Notes under the pieces: model-generated
The model's database searches: none
Seen by the model: the letters and a program-made list of their open reading frames with translations, nothing else
Told to the model about the DNA's origin: nothing
Shown: positions 6,266-8,455 of the stretch, in pieces
Layout of the letters: each line of letters opens with the position of its first letter
How positions within the stretch are numbered: the stretch's first letter is position 1
NCBI GenBank assembly: GCA_014874425.1
Contig: JACWAG010000240.1
Location: 1 to 8,455, forward strand
Source: Syntrophaceae bacterium
GTDB lineage: Bacteria > Desulfobacterota > Desulfomonilia > Desulfomonilales > Desulfomonilaceae
Direction of reading: 5' to 3'
Length of the DNA: 8,455 bases
Program-made: the position numbers and the translations under genes

Positions 6266-7228
6266 TTATCTCAACAAATTTGGAGGAATCTCAATCATTA
6301 GGGACTTGTCGGTTTCTATAAGGTCAACACGATCATTATACTTTTCCAACAAACTACGGAATCCTACAGTCAACTGATCTGCTTTGAATAGCGACATCTC
6401 TTCAAGATTCTGGCTAATAAAGGTCTCAATGGACTCTACAACTACCCTTCCTTTCAGGATATCAGAATCCGAGATTGTCTCTTTTGTTCCCTGAAATCTT
6501 CTATCGGAAACTAGTAGATAAACACGATAACCTTGTTGGATATTTCGACGGCACCGATCATACACACCCGACATGGGGGTTACAGTGACATGGAAAGCAG
6601 TGTCACCAACATGGAAATCACCGGGTCTATCTAATTGATCATCCGCAGTGCTGTAGGATTCGTTTCCGATTTCTATGTGAGGAAATCTTAACGCCAGTTT
6701 CGCCCCGACAAGATATTGAGCGATAGGCCCATCCTTTTGGGTTTCCCTCGCTTTGGCTAACAAATCCGCAATATTCTGCCACCCCGTTTTTGATGGATCA
6801 AACTCAAATTTTATGCGTTGCTGTCCATGATATTCTCTCACTCTGTCAACCAGAAAGAGTTGAAGTCTTTCAATTATTTCATTGCGCCCTGCTGGACCTA
6901 CATCTTCGAGTCGGGCAGTTTTCATGGCATTAAGCAATGAATCGACATATCCTATGGCACCCCGATTAGTTCTTCCACCCTCCTTGACGAATACCCGATA
7001 TTCATTAAAACTTCCCAGTATCTTTATCAAAGAAGAACCGCTAATTCCGCTGACTTGCCCCTTCCGTTCAGTGAGGTGACGGCGAGTATCGAGACTATAG
7101 TTTGTCTTGAGTTTCTCCAGGACTTGAAGAGCGGCTGCAATAGCACCTCGTACCTTGAACCCTCTTTCGGTGGGAAGTTCTTCATACCATCTCTCAAGGA
7201 TATTCAGGCTAAGATTCTTCTTGTTCAT
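6266..7228 (-). CDS. DUF4928 family protein, probable type II restriction partner of the cytosine methyltransferase
   Basis: This 320-aa soluble protein matches what I recall of DUF4928, a family found beside C5-cytosine methyltransferases and so suspected to be restriction endonucleases. Matching segments are VKEGGRTNRGAIGY (81-94), GPIAQYLVGAKLALRFP (167-183), SYSTADDQLDRPGDFHVGDT (191-210) with AFHVTVTP following, and SIETFISQNLEEM (266-278). The GDF-x-VGDTAFHVTV stretch resembles the D-(E/Q)xK core of PD-(D/E)XK nucleases but lacks the usual glutamate and lysine, so catalysis is uncertain. I start it at ATG 7228-7226, which overlaps the methyltransferase stop as ATGA, typical of coupled translation. 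An in-frame GTG at 7273 would add 15 residues that overlap the methyltransferase and lack support. The next gene in the same direction is the small lysine-rich protein. Confidence 0.85.
   Translation of the reverse strand: MNKKNLSLNILERWYEELPTERGFKVRGAIAAALQVLEKLKTNYSLDTRRHLTERKGQVSGISGSSLIKILGSFNEYRVFVKEGGRTNRGAIGYVDSLLNAMKTARLEDVGPAGRNEIIERLQLFLVDRVREYHGQQRIKFEFDPSKTGWQNIADLLAKARETQKDGPIAQYLVGAKLALRFPHIEIGNESYSTADDQLDRPGDFHVGDTAFHVTVTPMSGVYDRCRRNIQQGYRVYLLVSDRRFQGTKETISDSDILKGRVVVESIETFISQNLEEMSLFKADQLTVGFRSLLEKYNDRVDLIETDKSLMIEIPPNLLR
7225..7228 (-). promoter_or_regulatory. ATGA stop/start overlap between methyltransferase and DUF4928 genes
   Basis: The minus-strand bases ATGA contain the ATG of the DUF4928 gene and the TGA of the methyltransferase. 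Only a weak GACGAGA precedes the ATG. Translation of the second protein would therefore depend on ribosomes finishing the first, which makes protective methylation come before the partner. Confidence 0.6.
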
Positions 7229-8455
7229 TCTCGTCGATTTAAGTCTAGGGAGCAAAGAGGATGCCCTTGACACAGTTCATTGACAATAGGGTTCAGATAG
7301 TGCTGGGCTATCCACTCGATAACTGGCACACACACAGCGTCTCCGAAGCCAAACAACGCCTGATTTAATGGAACGTCTATACGATAATTGTCGGCCCCCA
7401 TAAGTCTAGAACATTCTCTTGGGGTCAGTAACCTAGCGAAGTATTTGCCATATCCTGCTTTGAACAGTATTTGTCGCCCACTGCCACCCCTGGGTGTTCT
7501 AAGACATCCAGCTATACCGTCGGTTCGAAGCTCTGCCATAGACTTCTTGTTCCGAATTCGTCTAAAGACAGTTCCATATGACCAATTAGCACCAGAGATC
7601 ATACCCTCAGCTATTTTACGATGACGAATGCTCATCTGATTCAAGAGGTACTCGGCTCGCTCGGTTCCCCACCATTCCTGTGCAGTATCCGGCAAATCGT
7701 CCAAGATGTCTTCAATATCTGATCTTCTGGAATTCATATCAGGCAATTTGCGGATATTCCAACGAATATCTGGATGAGTGGCTATGAATTTCACAAGTTT
7801 TTTGGGCCTTAACTCAGATTCTAGGACGTTCTGTAGTCTCAATTTGTGTCTGTGGTCTAAACAATCAGCCCTGATGCCAACCGCAAATAGCCTTTGTCTA
7901 CTTTGAGGAACGAACGAAAGCGCATCAATTACAAAAGCATCTACTGAATAACCTAGTTTGTTTAGGGCGAGCAGAGCTTCGTAGAAGTCTAGTCCATTAT
8001 GAGACGTTAAAAAGCCGGTCACGTTTTCTAACAGTACAATAGAAGGGCGATTGTTTTCCATCTCTCCTATGACACGAACAAACCCCCAGAATGCAGACGA
8101 TTGTTTGCCTTTAAGTCCTTCTCTAGCTCCTGCTAAAGAAAGGTCATTACATGGAAAAGATGCCGTGGCAAGGGTCACAGCAGCGAGCCTATCGCCTCTG
8201 ATTTTGTGTATATCCTCTAATTCAAAGTGGCGATCAGCATCTGGGAATTGTCCCTTGTACATCTCATATTTCTTCGCATCCATGTCGTTGGCATAGACGA
8301 TGTTCCAACCCTGACGATCTAAAGCCATCCGCATCAAACCGATTCCGGCGAAGAATTCTGCAAAAGTCCCTCCACCATTTTGTAACACGGGACTAGAGGA
8401 TGGCATTGAAAATTGCTGCAATTCATTAAGTTTCTTATGGGTATATGGTTCTCTC
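7225..8455 (-). CDS. DNA (cytosine-5-)-methyltransferase, 5' end open at window edge
   Basis: This enzyme transfers a methyl group from S-adenosylmethionine to C5 of cytosine in a specific DNA site. Numbered from the TTG at 8421, motif I is FAEFFAGIGL (20-29), motif IV is SFPCNDLSLAG (88-98) with catalytic Cys91, motif VI is LLENV (130-134), motif VIII is PQSRQRLFAVG (172-182), motif IX is RLLTPRECSRLMG (330-342) and motif X is ALFGFGDAVCVPVIEW (355-370). The target-recognition region lies between VIII and IX and includes CLRTPRGGSGRQ (306-317). Motif X has GFGD rather than the more usual G-N, apparently a family variant. All key residues are present. The frame has no stop upstream to base 8455, and neither TTG 8421 nor ATG 8406 has a Shine-Dalgarno, so the true start may lie outside the window. 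It is coupled to the DUF4928 gene and probably protects host DNA from it. Confidence 0.95.
   Translation of the reverse strand, partial: REPYTHKKLNELQQFSMPSSSPVLQNGGGTFAEFFAGIGLMRMALDRQGWNIVYANDMDAKKYEMYKGQFPDADRHFELEDIHKIRGDRLAAVTLATASFPCNDLSLAGAREGLKGKQSSAFWGFVRVIGEMENNRPSIVLLENVTGFLTSHNGLDFYEALLALNKLGYSVDAFVIDALSFVPQSRQRLFAVGIRADCLDHRHKLRLQNVLESELRPKKLVKFIATHPDIRWNIRKLPDMNSRRSDIEDILDDLPDTAQEWWGTERAEYLLNQMSIRHRKIAEGMISGANWSYGTVFRRIRNKKSMAELRTDGIAGCLRTPRGGSGRQILFKAGYGKYFARLLTPRECSRLMGADNYRIDVPLNQALFGFGDAVCVPVIEWIAQHYLNPIVNELCQGHPLCSLDLNRRE

Noticed and set aside
6106..6321. 71-codon plus-strand ORF
   Set aside because: It starts with TTG, crosses the ends of two better-supported minus-strand genes and the gap between them, and its translation shows no recognisable domain.
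7229..7273. GTG start extending the DUF4928 protein by 15 residues
   Set aside because: It overlaps the methyltransferase by 49 bp, has no Shine-Dalgarno, and the ATGA overlap gives a better coupled start.
1..8455. tRNA, rRNA, CRISPR array, insertion sequence or prophage attachment site
   Set aside because: I saw no regularly spaced repeats, transposase motifs, terminal inverted repeats or tRNA-like cloverleaf in the gaps.

Overview
The window is a bacterial chromosomal segment in which every supported gene lies on the minus strand, so transcription runs from the right end to the left. Base composition looks moderate to AT-rich by eye. The long PAS-PAS-PAS hybrid kinase is of a kind common in environmental Proteobacteria and Desulfobacterota, so a deltaproteobacterium-like host is my guess. 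It is only an inference, because no taxonomic marker is present.

Layout, in transcription order. (1) About 8455-5996 is a restriction-modification type cluster. It holds a C5-cytosine DNA methyltransferase whose reading frame is still open at the right edge, then a DUF4928 protein (probable restriction partner) coupled by an ATGA stop/start overlap, then a 61-residue lysine-rich small protein with a TTG start and a good ribosome-binding site. (2) 5995-5803 is a 193-bp intergenic region. It carries a plausible sigma-70 promoter, three closely spaced GAATTC hexamers and a perfect 8-bp inverted repeat overlapping the Shine-Dalgarno sequence of the next gene. (3) 5802-3461 is a compact three-gene operon with 11-bp overlaps: a 223-aa protein I do not recognise, a 185-aa protein with a disordered N-terminus and a beta-rich C-terminal domain, and a stand-alone ComEC/Rec2-type metallo-beta-lactamase-fold hydrolase. 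(4) 3460-3139 is a 322-bp gap holding a weak terminator candidate, a TATAAT hexamer next to a perfect 22-bp palindrome, and a possible 19-codon leader ORF. (5) 3138-208 is a soluble hybrid sensor histidine kinase with three PAS domains and two receiver domains. (6) 207-1 shows nothing I can support.

How the parts fit. The methyltransferase and DUF4928 protein probably form a modification/restriction pair, with the small protein as a possible accessory. The three-gene MBL operon directly downstream is the best candidate for an undescribed system. Its genes are translationally coupled, it contains a likely metal-dependent phosphodiesterase or nuclease, its two partner proteins have no function I can name, and it sits beside restriction-modification genes as defence modules often do. 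That defence reading is inference from context. The kinase has its own apparent control region and is probably functionally separate.
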